DNA of 64,000 bases, from NCBI GenBank assembly GCA_036850595.1, contig CM072148.1:23859352-23923351 (forward strand). The letters are read 5' to 3'. The notes below the pieces were generated by a model that saw nothing but the letters and a program-made list of their open reading frames with translations, searched no databases and was not told the origin of the DNA. Positions 34,477-47,798 of this stretch are shown piece after piece. Each line of letters opens with the position of its first letter. Position 1 is the stretch's first letter. The position numbers were made by a program, and so were the translations under genes. The stretch is from Rhyacichthys aspro (lineage: Eukaryota; Chordata; Actinopteri; Gobiiformes; Rhyacichthyidae).

Positions 34477-37400
34477 CACAAATATGTGATTTGAAACAGT
34501 TACGCTGTTGCTTTGACCAAGAATACTGTACTGGACAATTTTGAGATAAAGTGCAAATTTTTATTTAAAAAGATCACATTCCTGTTGTAATTCTGAGCAC
34601 CTGTCAAAGCATAAAGCCACAGGAGAAACCATTCCCTCTGATCCCAACTGTAATATGAGAGAGCTCACTTCAGATTGAAATAACTATAAACTTTAGTTTG
34701 ACTAACATCTACAAATCTATACTTTTAGTTTGTGTCCAAAGTAAAATAATGAAATAAAATATCCAGCTGTTCTTTAAAACATAAATCAAAGCGCTCAAGG
34801 CTTATCTCTGTTGAACGGCATGCTCTTATGTTTCCATCAGACTAGAAGCACTAAACTAGAGCTATTTCAGTCTTTATGAGGCTACAGCCTATGCTTATGA
34901 CATCATCAATTATGTAACATTTCACTCAGTGACAACATGCTTTTAGTCTACCAATATATATTAAATAAAAATGTGAAAGGTGATTTTAAGTAGCCTAAAT
35001 AAGCACTGTGGAAACTACAGCAAAAAACAGACTTTTTCTATGGGCTATAGGCTGTCTAATAAGCAAATAGCCTAAAGCACATTATTATTAACTAAAGAGA
35101 AGCAAAAACTCAAATGAGTGCGTAGACGTAGACAGTGCAGACTCCAGTGAGTCCTGTTGGTGTCCCACTAACTCTGCTGAGGCCACTTTACACACTCCCA
35201 AACAGAATAGCCTACTATTTATTTAGTTTAGCGTGAGTTTATCCAGAGGCACTATTAAATTGATATGATAAATATGATATGATTGATGAAAAAAAACCAC
35301 AACAAGTCAAATGGATGAATAGAATATCTTCACTCCTCTGGGAGCTGGCACTGGTCTCTCTACTGTTACCTCTGGCTCTGTGGCTGCAGCCCGTGGAGAA
35401 CCAATACTGAACAAAGAACAGAGAAAACTCTGTCTACTCTGTGTCTACTCTGAGTTGAACACTGTAAGCCATTGCACATCAAAGAACATTGAGAGGTTTA
35501 GTTTGGTTTGACATCATCAGCTTATATTTCTGCTGTGGCAGCTAGAGCCAGGTGAGGAAGGCAGAATCAATATTTTACAATTACCAAACTGAACTGTGTT
35601 CCACTGCTTTGTAGTGTCACTATTCAAATATTTAGTGATGCACTAACTTTAGTATTTTAGTCAAACAGACAAACATGTGGGCTTGGGTCTCAGGTTCTGT
35701 GTTTTCATGGGGGAAAAGAGAAAAATCTTTTGACCGTGAAAAGGAATAGATTTAACTGAATGAGGTTTAATTCTGCTCCATTTGTCCTGGGATCAGTGAG
35801 GTTTGCCCTGACCTAGCCTAGGGCCTAATCACTTCCAAAAACCTCCATCATTAAAACTAGAGCCTCCACAGCTTCTCTGCCACTCAGGTGTCAGGCCCCT
35901 ACCATGTGCCTACAAGGCTACTCCAAATGCATTGCTTGCATGCTAACATATGTGGTTTGATAATTAGGAAAAAGTTTGATGCCGAATGCCAAAAAATGAG
36001 GCAAAGCAGCAGCTGAGTGCAGGTGGAGCAGAGTTAGGAGCGGCTCTTTGTGCAGTGCATAGGTGCAGTGCACAACAGGACTCTTCTGCATGGATTACCA
36101 AACCCAGCAGCCTCTGCACCGACTGATCCTGCCAAGCCTTCAGAACATTGTTGAATGTGTGTATAAATCACTGCTCTGCACTGACTATGCAATCAGACAC
36201 ACTCACACACTAGGCCCAGACCCCCGGGTGCAAGGCCAGTCCAGGAGACTTGTGTTCTGTCCAGGAACAAGATTCAAAGTCATTCTTCATCAGCTCCATC
36301 ATGATGCACCTCAGACTCACTGTATATAACAAGAAGTGAGCAGAGAATCAACCATAAACCAATCCTTTTTCAAACCAAACCTTTTCTTCTTTAAGACCCA
36401 TTACCATTTCACCACAACACAAGTTAGCTTTGGCCCCAGGCCTTGCTCTCTTTGACCCACTTTTCATACTGACAGTCAGCCAGAGCTGTTTACCTTCTTT
36501 TTGAAATATGGCGATATTTGTTTTGGACAATGTTTCAGTTTGTATTTTTCTTTTAGTCTTATCATTTCCTCTGGTAGGAGGATGACTGTACTCTCAGAGT
36601 TACAGTAAGTGTGACCTATACTGGCTGCTTTCAATGTCACACCACTAGGCAGACAAAGTCCTGTACTGTAATCTTGTTTTGGGGGTCTTTTTTGGATTGA
36701 CATATCCTCTGACATGTCAGCAGTCAGTCCTAGTGGCTCTGCTCCTGGACATTATTTCAGACTACAGTCGTTTTTGAAAAAGTTTCCCCCCCTGCAGAGC
36801 CCTGGCCATGGTCACACCTGGCTCTGATTCAATTAATGAAATATGCTGCTGCTCTGGAGTCTTACTGCTTACATGATCTGCAAAATCCTGTGTGCAACTA
36901 AATCAAGTTTGCTAATCAAGAACTAATGAAATCCCACTCATAAGTAAAAAATGCTTCAGCATATTAGCAACAAAACTCAAAGAAGAGGGAGAAAAGTAAA
37001 AAGTAAAAAAGAGCAATATTTTAAACCTCTGTCATTGTAGTGTTTTTGCTTTAGAGAAAAGAAATGAGTCAGCCCTCTCTCACTTATGAGATTTCTTCTT
37101 CATTGTGTTTACTCTATAGAAACAGGCCTCTGATGGAGAGCATGTCTCCATGGATGACTCCACAGAAGCAAATTAAATTTCACCTCAGAGACCAGGCAGA
37201 CGGGTCAGCTATCCCCTCTCTGTCCCAGAGTTATCCCCTCACAGTGGCCCCTTTATTCACCAGTCATATCTCAGTAAACCTTGTGCATCATTTGTGCTCC
37301 ACCAGTGTAATATCCGTTACCCTCCCCCACAAATGAGTAGACACTGGTCCTGGTCCAGTACATGTGTGAACTGGTGTGGAGCCTACGCAGATTGGAAGAG

Positions 37401-38849
37401 TTACTTAAATGTAACCAAAGCCAGGCCTCTTTCTACTTTCCAAATACCTATAGTATGAAATCGAGCCTTCTTTTCAAAATAACCTGACTCCCCCACATCT
37501 CCACCCCAACCCCAGAGCGGGTCCCTTCACTCTACAGGATAGACTCCCTCACTCTGTGAGTGTAGACTGGAGGAAGTCTGTGCCAGAGCTAACACACATC
37601 ACTTTAAAATCTCTTCAGTCATTTGCTGCTCTGGGAGAATATGAGGCAACAATTCTTTCTTCTTTGAAAGGAATAAAATGCTATTTTTCAGAACTGTCAT
37701 GGACAGTTCTACATAAAGACAAATATATGCTCCTGTGTTTTCTGTCTGAGGCATGTCCCGCTGTCCTTTAGTCCTGTTGTCAGGTCAAGTTCACTGACAG
37801 CTCTTTGTGTTCTGGAGCCAGCTCAAAGGTCTGAAGAGGAGTGTGCTGCACTCTGCTGTTTTGAAGATGTTAAGGTAATGTCAACTGAACAGGAGTAGGT
37901 GTACACACATCACTGATTGATCACACTTTTCAAAATCACACTGTGCCTTTATGTGTTTTAAAAGTCTTTTTTTTTTTTTTTTTATCATACTCACACTGGC
38001 ATTCCACCCCATGCCCATGCATGTTTCAGACATCAGCCACAGCAGGGATCTGCTGGTTCCAGAGTGAGTGTTCTTCAGTTACATCTAAACTGTGTGAGTG
38101 TGAAATGTTGATGTGGAACACTCTGTGGGAGTGAAGTTTGATGAGCTCTGGAGTTGCTTCCCTTCCTATCTCTGAGAGCAGTAGATGAGAGCTGAAAATC
38201 CTGATTTATGCGCAAAAGTAATAAGCTTGGTATGATGCACGAATGAAGAAAATCTCATAACTGAGAGGAGACTGAGCAGAGCTGAATTATGGAAATAAAC
38301 TCATGGAGCTGGTCAAACCCAGCTGCATGAGTTTATTTCGCTCTGAGTTGTTTGTTTCTCTTTAATGGAGGCTCTGTTCCCATGATCAGATGCTGCATGT
38401 CAGGAAGGGCAGAGGAAGTGTTACTAATAAACAAGCCACTTGACCAGTATCAATTTGACTGTCATTATATGGAGCACATTTATACAGTCTGTTTTTATCT
38501 GTGAAGAACAACTCTGACAAAGAGATTGTGTGTGTCACATCCACAAAGAGTGGTTGACTGTGAAAACATATTGGTCTAGTGTTATCTTTGCACACACCGC
38601 ATGTCAGGGCTTACCATTAAAAATGCCTGTGGCCAAGTGACCAAGCAGTGAGGTCACAGAACAGGAGCTACGGTAGGTATCAGGTAAGCCTGTAAAACAG
38701 TACATGGTGGTATAACCAACACCTTATGTCATATACTGTATAATTAATACATTAAAACACAACAGCCACTCCTCATAATACTGTTGAATTTCTCCCCATT
38801 TTTGTTTCTCAAGCCCAAATCATTGTTTGTGGCTTTACAGACTGCCCTC
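34477..38849. other. non-coding stretch, mostly unique-looking
   Basis: No gene recognised over 4.3 kb. The small ORFs have no motifs. The only striking structure is the hairpin at 38292-38339. Confidence 0.45.
38292..38339. repeat. 21-bp hairpin with 6-nt loop
   Basis: The arm 38292-38312 pairs with 38319-38339 at 20 of 21 positions. The outer arm is GAAATAAACTCATG. The loop is TCAAAC. It is shorter than an ordinary animal microRNA precursor. Confidence 0.9.
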
Positions 38850-39010
38850 TATGTCCTAAGACCCCCCATTGGGGCGAGGAAAAACTCAGCCATGGGAAAA
38901 AAGAGAAAACTCAAACAAACAAAAGTGAAGATTAATATAAATCCATACAATATCACCAGGAACAATTCATCCAACTGAGGGAGTGAGAGGATCTCCCCCC
39001 TAGAAGAGAG
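38850..39010 (+). repeat. dispersed fish repeat fragment
   Basis: It contains GGGGCGAGGAAAAACTC followed by GGGAAAAAAGAG and later GATCTCCCCC. This resembles a widespread teleost repeat with the phrase GGCGAGGAAAAACTCCC. It is degenerate, with class uncertain. Confidence 0.4.
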
Positions 39011-42000
39011 TGGGGACATCCTATTAACTATCTAAAAAATCAACATTCATAACATGAAACCCAACCAAAGCCAAAACAAAACATTTTTTTCTTTTTAGTG
39101 AAAATAAATGAACATGATCTAATGTGACTGAATCAACTGATAGTGGACATTGAGTATCAATGTGAGTGCTGTTAATCACAACAGGTCTATCAGTTTGCTT
39201 TTAGTGGGTTGTGTGGGCGGAGAGCCTTCCATATCCAGAGAGGAGATTTATTCTGACGCAGCCTGTGGAATGCTGCAGAAGGACACGGGAAAGCCCCAAA
39301 AGGTGGAGATGAAGAAAGAGGAGACAGCAGGAAGCAATGAATGCGACTCAAGACACAGAACATATACTAAAACTGTGGCTTTGCACACCTTTACCAGGCC
39401 ACTGTTCAACAGATTGTTAAATAATGTGCCCACAGTTGTATATGTATGTATATGATATGTGTTGCTCTGTACATGTTTTCTGAAAGAATAATGTTAGCTG
39501 GAGACTGGCTCATAATCTCTCTCTGGTGTGGTTAACTGAAGAGCTGCTTGATTATTGTTAATCTGTGTTTTCAGTCATTCAAGATTCAAAGCATTTATTG
39601 TCATATGCACTTGAAGGTTTCCTTGTAAAATTGACTTTTTTTCTTTTCTGTGCACATAGTCCTTTGTTCTTCTGCTCCTTGTACATCCATACAAATGCTC
39701 ATATGTATATACATCTACTACCACTTAAACCCAAGAGCCCCACTGGAGTGCTGTGTGTGAAGAGATGACAACAAGAGGAAGATGAACCTGGAACACACAG
39801 ACTTTCATTCAAGCTCCAAAGTCATCCATTCACTGGTAATATTACAGAGGGCTTGGTTCACACTATGATTCACATTATCTGTTGTCCTGCAGTGCCTTTG
39901 TCAACACAGAACATAAGAGCATGTAAACTGTGTGAGTGTCTGTTTATATTTGCAGAATTATCATTCTTGGCGTTAGCTGAGGTCGCGGGTTCCATAAATA
40001 GCAGACCAGGTCCAGTTTGTGTGGGAGCAGGCTAAAGAGGGGTCTCGGACAGAGTTCTCACCAGGGTCAGCTTTCACCACGTGGCAGCCCCTCAGCTGAG
40101 TCACTGCACACACTTTAGAAAAGTGCAGTTTGTGAAAGGGTCTATGATTCAGAACCTATAATCATGTTTTATAAAGTATATACAACTGAAACAAAAAAAC
40201 AACAACAACATATCAGATTTACTGCTCAAAAGTTGGTTCATTAGTTGTGTTTGTTTTCTTTATGATCCAGATGATCCACTAAGAACATTGAACCTAATCT
40301 TCAGTGCTGATGCCTGAGAGAGGAATACTTTTATGATGGAAGTGAGCTAAGTGTCTTTCGACTGTGTATGTTGTGACTCTGGAAAACTGTTTCTAACCAA
40401 TCTAACCCTTGTTTAATCAGAAATAGGCTATACCACTAATCACTATCCCTTTAAGTAACACGTGTACAAAACACATATCCCAGAGAGTCTCTGGATGTGT
40501 GGAGTGGAGCATTGTCTGTAACAGCAGCAAGCCCTTTACCAAGGGAATGGCCGTGTAGGCTACACATACCAAAACCAATACTGTAATCCAAAACATTTTA
40601 TCAAATGGATTCCAGCTGGGCTCTGACACACTTTCTGTAACTGTAACAGCCAAAGATGTCAGAGAAGACTGGCCAGAGGCTCAGCCAAAACCAAGTCTAG
40701 CTTTACTAAAAGAGGACTAAGATGGGCACTGAGAGAGGAATGAGAAGCACTCCTGAGAGGCCAGCGGTCACATCTGCTCACACTTACACACAATAACACA
40801 CAGGGATGTGCACAGATAGACCCCAGGTGGTGCTCCAGCACCTGCCCCTTTGCCCTATGCCCTTTAAGTGCCCTTTTGTTGAGAGTTCTTGTTGTTGTTT
40901 TTTAATAACTCTTAATCGCTTAATTAATTTTGACCCATGAACGAGAAATCAAATCAAATACCCGATATATATTTAAACTTCCAACAGCTACCACTACCCC
41001 GTATTGTCTATCTGCCTCTCATCATGTGTGTTGTCCTCCCATCATGTGTGTGTTGCCCTCTTGCTGCGGATCTCACCGAGTCCCACCCCTCGAGTTCATA
41101 TGAAGTCACAAAGCACAGCTCTGACTGACAGCTGTCTGAACTGCTCTTTGACCAGTTCTCCTCTTTGTCAACTATAAGCTCTTGTCTGGCTGGCTGGTAT
41201 AGGCCTACTGTGTGATTGGCTGTGGATACCCATTTATCAATCAAGCTAATCCACAGACAGCAAGTTCCTCTAGTTAAATACAAACTAAAAGTACTTTACG
41301 TTGCCCATTTATGTATGAACCCCGTGTTTTTGTGTATCAGGCTGAAGTGATAGTGAAGTGCAGCCATACAGTTCAGAAAAGAAGCTGCAATTTTGACTGA
41401 GGTGAGGTTCAGGCATTGCACACACAAGCCACATTGGACACATAAATAAGGTTACAAACGGCGCTCTTCAGAAAGTAAGACCACAACCTCCTCAAATGTT
41501 AGGTTTTGCCCTAAAACTAAATGATTAAGCCAGGTGTTTGTATTTACCTATAGGCTACACAAAAGAACATAAAAGTAAATGGATGTGATTATAGGCTTGT
41601 TATCTAGGCTTGACAACATTATCCAACTAGCCAAATAGTGGTAGATTTATTTTGACTAAAACATAATTACTCTTACAAGCCACTTTGGCCAGTTGGATCT
41701 TAATATTATAATAACTAGCCTAATATTTGGTTCTTCTGTGTAGTCTAGTTCTGCTTCTGGTTTAGTTTCTCTTGTGTCCTTATTTAATAATGCTTGTCGT
41801 AGTCCAGAAAATAGAAGAAGAATCTGTGCAAAGACATAATTAGCTACTTACTATTTATTTTTAATAGAAGCAGCACATTTTTTGTTTAATATTAACTATT
41901 AACTAAATAATACTAAATAAATACTGATGTTCTGTGATCATTCTTTTAAATATTTTGGGATTACTGCAGTAAATACTACTACAGTGAAATTAGTACTTCT

Positions 42001-43011
42001 ACACTCTACACTCTGTACTAAGACAAGATTTTTGATACTGCAGTGTACTGTATATAACTGTACTTTTAGCAATATGCAGAAGTGCCCTTCTTTCTTGGTT
42101 GAGCACCTGCCCCTCAAAATGTCTGCGCACATCACTGATAACACATTCAGTCCAGTACCATCAGCAATGAGCTCAGTGAGTTATACTGCTTTTTTCATGA
42201 ATGGTTCTACAACAATTTTCAAATGTATGCTTTTAAAACACATGCATCATCAAATCCACCAGTGAGGACAAAAAGTAAGGATTTGCTCCTATAAATTACT
42301 CACAAGTTCATCTTGCCAAAATAAATTATTATTATTATTATTATCATCATCACTGTTGTGAGCAGAAATACAGAACACAATGGAGCAGCTGGAGCTCATA
42401 CACTCTCAACAAAATAAGTCACACACCTGTGTGTTTTGATTCAAAGCATTAGAATCTCAGTTTGAATTTTACTGCACTTTGTGACGAATCAGTTTGTTTT
42501 TTTCTTTTCATGAGTGCAGGGTATAAACAGTGCTGTGAGGTGTATATGTTATGTTCTTACTTTGATGTTTTTATGTGGCCTAAAGAGAGCCACTGCAGTG
42601 AAAGCCACAGCTGTTTCAACACAAGACAAACTTAGTCCTGACTCTGTTATATCAGCTCTGAGGGCCAAGGAGAGGGTCATGTGGCACCTTCCACATGATT
42701 GGTTCTGACCCATGGGCTCAAAGACAGAACAGAGTGCTGAAGTCAGGCTCTTTATTTAAAGAGCTCTGCCCCCTTTGTGTACTCAGACAAACATTCATCT
42801 GGTGCTTCATCATATAAGGTATTAGTTTAGAGACTCTGGTGCATCAATGAAGCAACAGACACACAACATGATAGATGCTATACTGAAAAACATGGACTTT
42901 GGAACAACAGAGAGCAGCCAAGCAGACGTCTGAGATCAGTGAGCTGCAGGACAGAATGCCACAAGAACTCCTTGTTCCTGATTGCCTAAAGACTACTGCA
43001 GTCAATCAGGG
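39011..43011. other. non-coding stretch
   Basis: No gene recognised. It holds a short TTA/TCA microsatellite at about 42328-42352. A minus-strand 78-codon ORF (40417-40653) encodes two hydrophobic stretches but matches nothing I know and has no supporting signals. Confidence 0.4.
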
Positions 43012-43012
43012 G

Positions 43013-43023
43013 CCCCCCCCCCG

Positions 43024-43065
<42 letters not shown>

Positions 43066-43070
43066 TTTCT

Positions 43071-43101
<31 letters not shown>

Positions 43102-43126
43102 TTGCATATATATATATATATATAAA
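43013..43126. repeat. C-homopolymer / T-homopolymer / (AT)n block
   Basis: About 50 C residues (broken by a 5-G run at 43023-43027) pass into about 26 T residues and then AT units. This is a likely site of sequencing or assembly error. The 138-codon ORF across it (42899-43315) is an artefact of the run. Confidence 0.9.
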
Positions 43127-43611
43127 AATGTTTATATTTATTTTTTTTATTTTATATTTTTTTTAAACTTCATTATGGCAGCTGTCAGTCCAGTCAGCAG
43201 TGATATGTGTGTGTCACATTTAATACAAATGAGCATTAGTGAAGCAGCCAAGCAATTCTTTATGGTGTCGTCAGTTTGCAATGTCATTTGGCTATTGACT
43301 ATCAATTGCAAATAATCTCTTCAGCAGCAAAACACTGCACTGTAACATGTTGTAGTAAACAACAACTGTGCTACATTAGACTGCTCCTATAGTTGTAAAC
43401 CAAGTGGCATCAGGTAAAAGAGGCACTTGTAGTGCTTGTCTTGTGTGTATGTTAACGTAGCGTATGTGTGTTTGTGTGCATATATGTGTGCAAATGGGTG
43501 TGTGAGTGTACGTTTGTGTGTCTTCATTGTTCAAAGCTAGGTATCTTACAACAGGAGAATTCAACAATATTACCGAAACTAACTCTACAGAAGTCAATAT
43601 AACCACACTAC

Positions 43612-44105
43612 CATTAGTACCGCTACTACTACTACTACGACTACTGCCACTACTACCACTACTACTATGACTACTGCCACTACTACCAGTACTACCACTA
43701 CTACTACAACTACTGCCTCTACTACCACCACTACTACGACTACTGCCACTACTACCACTACTACTACGACTACTGCCACTACTACTGCCACTACTACCAC
43801 TACTACTACGACTACTGCCACTACTACCACTACTACTACCACTACTGCCACTACTACCACTACCACCACTACTACTTCGACTACTGCCACTACTACCACT
43901 ACTACTACCACTACCACTACCACTACTACTACCACTACTACCACTACTACTACGACTACTGCCACTACTACCACTACTACTATCACTACTGCCACTACTA
44001 CCACTACTACCACCACCACTACTACTACTACGACTAATGCCACTACTACCACTACTACTACCACTACTACTATTACCACTACTACTCCTACTACTGCTAC
44101 TACTG

Positions 44106-44143
<38 letters not shown>

Positions 44144-44414
44144 GCTGCTGTTGCTGCTGCCACCACTTCTACTACCACTACTACTCTGAATACTGCTGCT
44201 GCTGCTACTAGCGCTACTACTACTACTATTACTGTTAATACTGATATTACGACAACTACTACTACTTCTGTTAAACATGCTGCTACTACTACAGCTACCA
44301 CCACCACTACTGCTGCTGCTGCAGCTACTACTATCACTACTACTACTGCTGCAGCCACTACTACAGCTACTACTATCACTACTACTACTACTACTACTAT
44401 TGCTACTACTACTC
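43612..44414. repeat. ACT-triplet minisatellite with 30-bp higher-order unit
   Basis: About 800 bp of ACT-type triplets. In the first half, GAC, GCC and ACC variants recur at a regular 30-bp spacing (ten triplets); the second half is simpler ACT/GCT. Because the array avoids stops, long ORFs appear: poly-Thr on + (43667-44446), and poly-Ser (43376-44278) and poly-Val (43594-44379) on -. They have no start context or domain and should not be called genes. Confidence 0.93.
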
Positions 44415-46034
44415 TTGTCTGGGGAAAACTAGACAGCCAGGGATAATTTAATCACTTTTTAAAACGGGAAATTCCTTTTCATGTATCAGTCAATTTTAGT
44501 TCAAATTATGTGATACATAGGATATTTGATAATCACATTTGCACCCAGTTGCCATCTTCATTCTAAATGTATCCAAATGTGTTTTTGATTACTTTGTTTT
44601 TTTTGTCCAGTGCTAGAAGACACAACCCTCAATACCCTCTATCCCATTTTACAACAAAATTGCAAGCATATTGTTAAAACGTACTGCTAATATTTCATGT
44701 CTATGTCACTCATTGTAACATCCTGGAAAAAAATATATAAATGGCAGAATAAACAAAGAAAATGTCACAATTGCTAATATTTATGGCCCAAACACTGACA
44801 CCCCCTCATTTTTCCACTCAGTCCAACCTCATAATAGCAGGTGACTTCAATACTATCATAGATTCAGAACTGGACGGATCCACACAGCAAAAGAAAACTT
44901 CCCATTCATCCGCTTTAGTAAAACAATACATGTCGGACTGTGGACTGACGGATATCTGGAGACATCCAAACAATAATGAATATTCCTACTATGCTCCGTA
45001 CCAAATATCTTACTTGTGTATTGATTATTTTCTTATCAACAATTCACTCATAGCCAGAACAATAGAATCTAATATCCACAGCATCATTATCTCAGATCAC
45101 GCCCCAGTCACCCTCAAATTGCAACTCACACCATAAACCCAGATGGCGCTTTAACACCACTCTATTAAAAGACCAAGATTTTATCCAGTTTTTTGAAACT
45201 GAATGGGCATCCTTCCTAGAATTCAACAATAACCCACATCAACAATAACACATCCATATCCACTCTCTGGGAAACAGCCAATGTAGTCATGAGGGGTAAA
45301 ATAATTTATTATTCTGTAAATAAAAAGAACAAAGAAAAGTCAAGAGAAAATTACTTACACCAAGAGGTGAAGAGACTTGACATCCTGGCCTCTCAAACGC
45401 CTAATGAAACTAAAGAACTTCTTAAAATTAAACACAAACTTAACCAACTTCTTAACAAAAAATTTTTAAAACAACCTTCTGAAACTGAATCAGTAGAATT
45501 TGGTAAAAAAAAAAAAAAAAAAGGGCAAATTTTTAGCAAATCAACTTAAACAGCAAACAGAAAAATCTCAAATCACATCAGTCATGAGCACTGCAGGTAA
45601 ACTCACACATGACAATAAAGAAGTCAATGATACATTTCGACATTACTCCACCAAACTTTACTCACCGGAACATAACCCATCTCCTCTAGACATTGATGCC
45701 TCTCTGAGGAGTGTCTGGGAAGGGTCCCAAACTCAACAGTTCACAGGAAAAATACTTCGATCAACCACTCACCATAGACAAAATCATCAAAGTACTAAGA
45801 CTCATGCCAAACAATAAATCTCCTGGTTTAGATGGATACCCTATTGAATATTATAAACACTTGGTCACTTCTCTCACCATTATTCTTTAAATTAATCTCT
45901 GAAATTCATAATAACACAAAAATCCCACATCACATGAACACAGCATTAATTACACTTATCCCAAAGTCAAACAAGAACCATACATTATGTTCTAACTACC
46001 GGCCAATTTCATTAATAAATACAGATATCAAAAT

Positions 46035-46465
46035 TAATTCATTCATCTTCTACCGCTTATCCCACTCGTGGGGTCGCGGGTGGCTGGAGCCTATCCCAGC
46101 TGCTTTGGGCCGTAGGCGGGGTACACCCTGGACAGTGGCCAGTTCGTCGCAGGGCTGACACTTAGACGCAGACATTGACAGACAACCATTCACTCTCACA
46201 TTCATCCACTAGGGGCACTTTAGAGTCACCAATTCACCTATACATGCATGTCTTTGGGCGGTGGGAGGAAGCCGGAGATCCCGGAGAGAACCCACGGTGA
46301 CACGGGGAGGACATGCAGACTCCTCACAGAAAGACCAGAGTTAGCCAATGATGTTTTTTGAGTTGGCTACAATCAGCCAACGATGTTTTTGGGTCGGCCG
46401 GGATTCGAACTCACGACCTTCTTGCTGTGAAGCAGGAGCACTAACCACTCTGCTACCGTGCACCC
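46035..46465 (-). repeat. tRNA-derived SINE inserted in the L1-like element, 13-bp TSD
   Basis: The flanks CAGATATCAAAAT at 46022-46034 and 46466-46478 are identical: a 13-bp target duplication typical of LINE-mediated insertion. Read on the minus strand the head contains GCAGAGTGGTTAGTGCTCC (box A-like) and GGTCGTGAGTTCGAATCCC (box B). The 3' end is ..GCGGTAGAAGATGAATGAAT. This is the best preserved copy of the family in the window. Confidence 0.92.
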
Positions 46466-47798
46466 CAGATATCAAAATAATAACCAAAAAAGCCTCGCCA
46501 TAAGATTTGACTCTGTAATATCATCATGCACTCAGATCAAACTGGCTTCATTAAAGGGAGACATTCCTCAGAAACTACATGACGAGTAGTCAACATCATC
46601 AACTTGTACAACAATAAAACTGAAAAAAAAACACTACACCAGCAGTCATTCTCTCATTAGATGCGGAGAAGGCGTTTGACAGGGTAGGGTGGTCATCTCT
46701 CTTCACCTCCTTAAACAACTTCAGCTTTGGCCAAAACGTCACAAACTGGATAAAAATTCTTTATAACTCACCAACAGCCTCAGTAACTACAAATGGACAA
46801 ATCTCGACAACATTCAACCTCAGCAGAGGAACTATTCAAGGATGCCCATTGTCCCCACTACTCTTTGCACTCTTCATAGAACTGCTAGCTACAGCCATAA
46901 GACAAAATGAACACATATCAGGTATCAAAACATCCACTCACCATCACAAAACCAGTCTTTAAGCTGACGACATACTCTTCTTTTAAACAAACGTCTCAAA
47001 CTCCCTTGTGTCAGTCCACAGTCTGATTAACCATCTTGGTAAAGTGAATGGCTATTCCATCAACTGGTCAAAATCTGAGATTCTGCCTATAAACCATTTT
47101 GACTGGGATGCTGAGGTTGGGGACACCGCGCAAAACTGACTCTGATATACTCTCTCAAATCAATTACCTTTTTGCAATGACTCCTGTTTACCCACCCCCA
47201 GGCTGGTTCTCCCCTCTGAACTTGGCAATAAATACATTTTATTGGAAAGGAAAGAAACCTCAAATCAAATTACTCACAAATTACTCTACATTCGACACTG
47301 GACCAACAACAATAATTCAAACTGGATAGACACAGAACAAGCCATCTGCAAAGACTTCCCCATTCATCAGCTCCCATTCAGTAACAACTCCATTAAGACT
47401 CACAACTGTTTCAACTTCAACACAATAAAGACAACATTAAATGCAAGGTGGGCAGCAAATAAAATCTTAAACACAAAACTTAAATACTCCAATATAACTC
47501 CCATCTTCAAAATAATCAATAAACCTATCCATTTCCCAGAATGGAAACAGAGAGGAGTAGCCAGCCTGGGACATCTTTTTAGCAACAGTTCTCTCATGAC
47601 CTTCGACCTCCTAAAAGAAAAATATAACCTACCACAATAATGTTTTTATCTGTACTTTCAGTTAAAACAAACCCTCAAACAACACTTAGACATTAACAAC
47701 TTTGAAAACTTCACCCCTCCACTCCTTTCTAAAATACAGTCATTCAAACCACTAAAACTTTTATCACAAATTTATAAAATGTTTACCCATCACAATCA

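Noticed and set aside
38292..38339. Hairpin as a microRNA gene
   Set aside because: The 48-nt stem-loop is shorter than normal animal precursors and there is no cluster or conservation evidence.
40417..40653. 78-codon minus-strand ORF with two hydrophobic stretches
   Set aside because: No recognisable family, splice signals or promoter; hydrophobic runs are common in AT-rich chance ORFs.
42899..43315. 138-codon ORF with poly-Pro and poly-Phe
   Set aside because: It is an artefact of the C and T homopolymers.
43376..44446. Three ORFs of 259-300 codons on both strands (poly-Thr, poly-Ser, poly-Val)
   Set aside because: They are produced by the stop-free ACT triplet array and have no domain, splice or start context.
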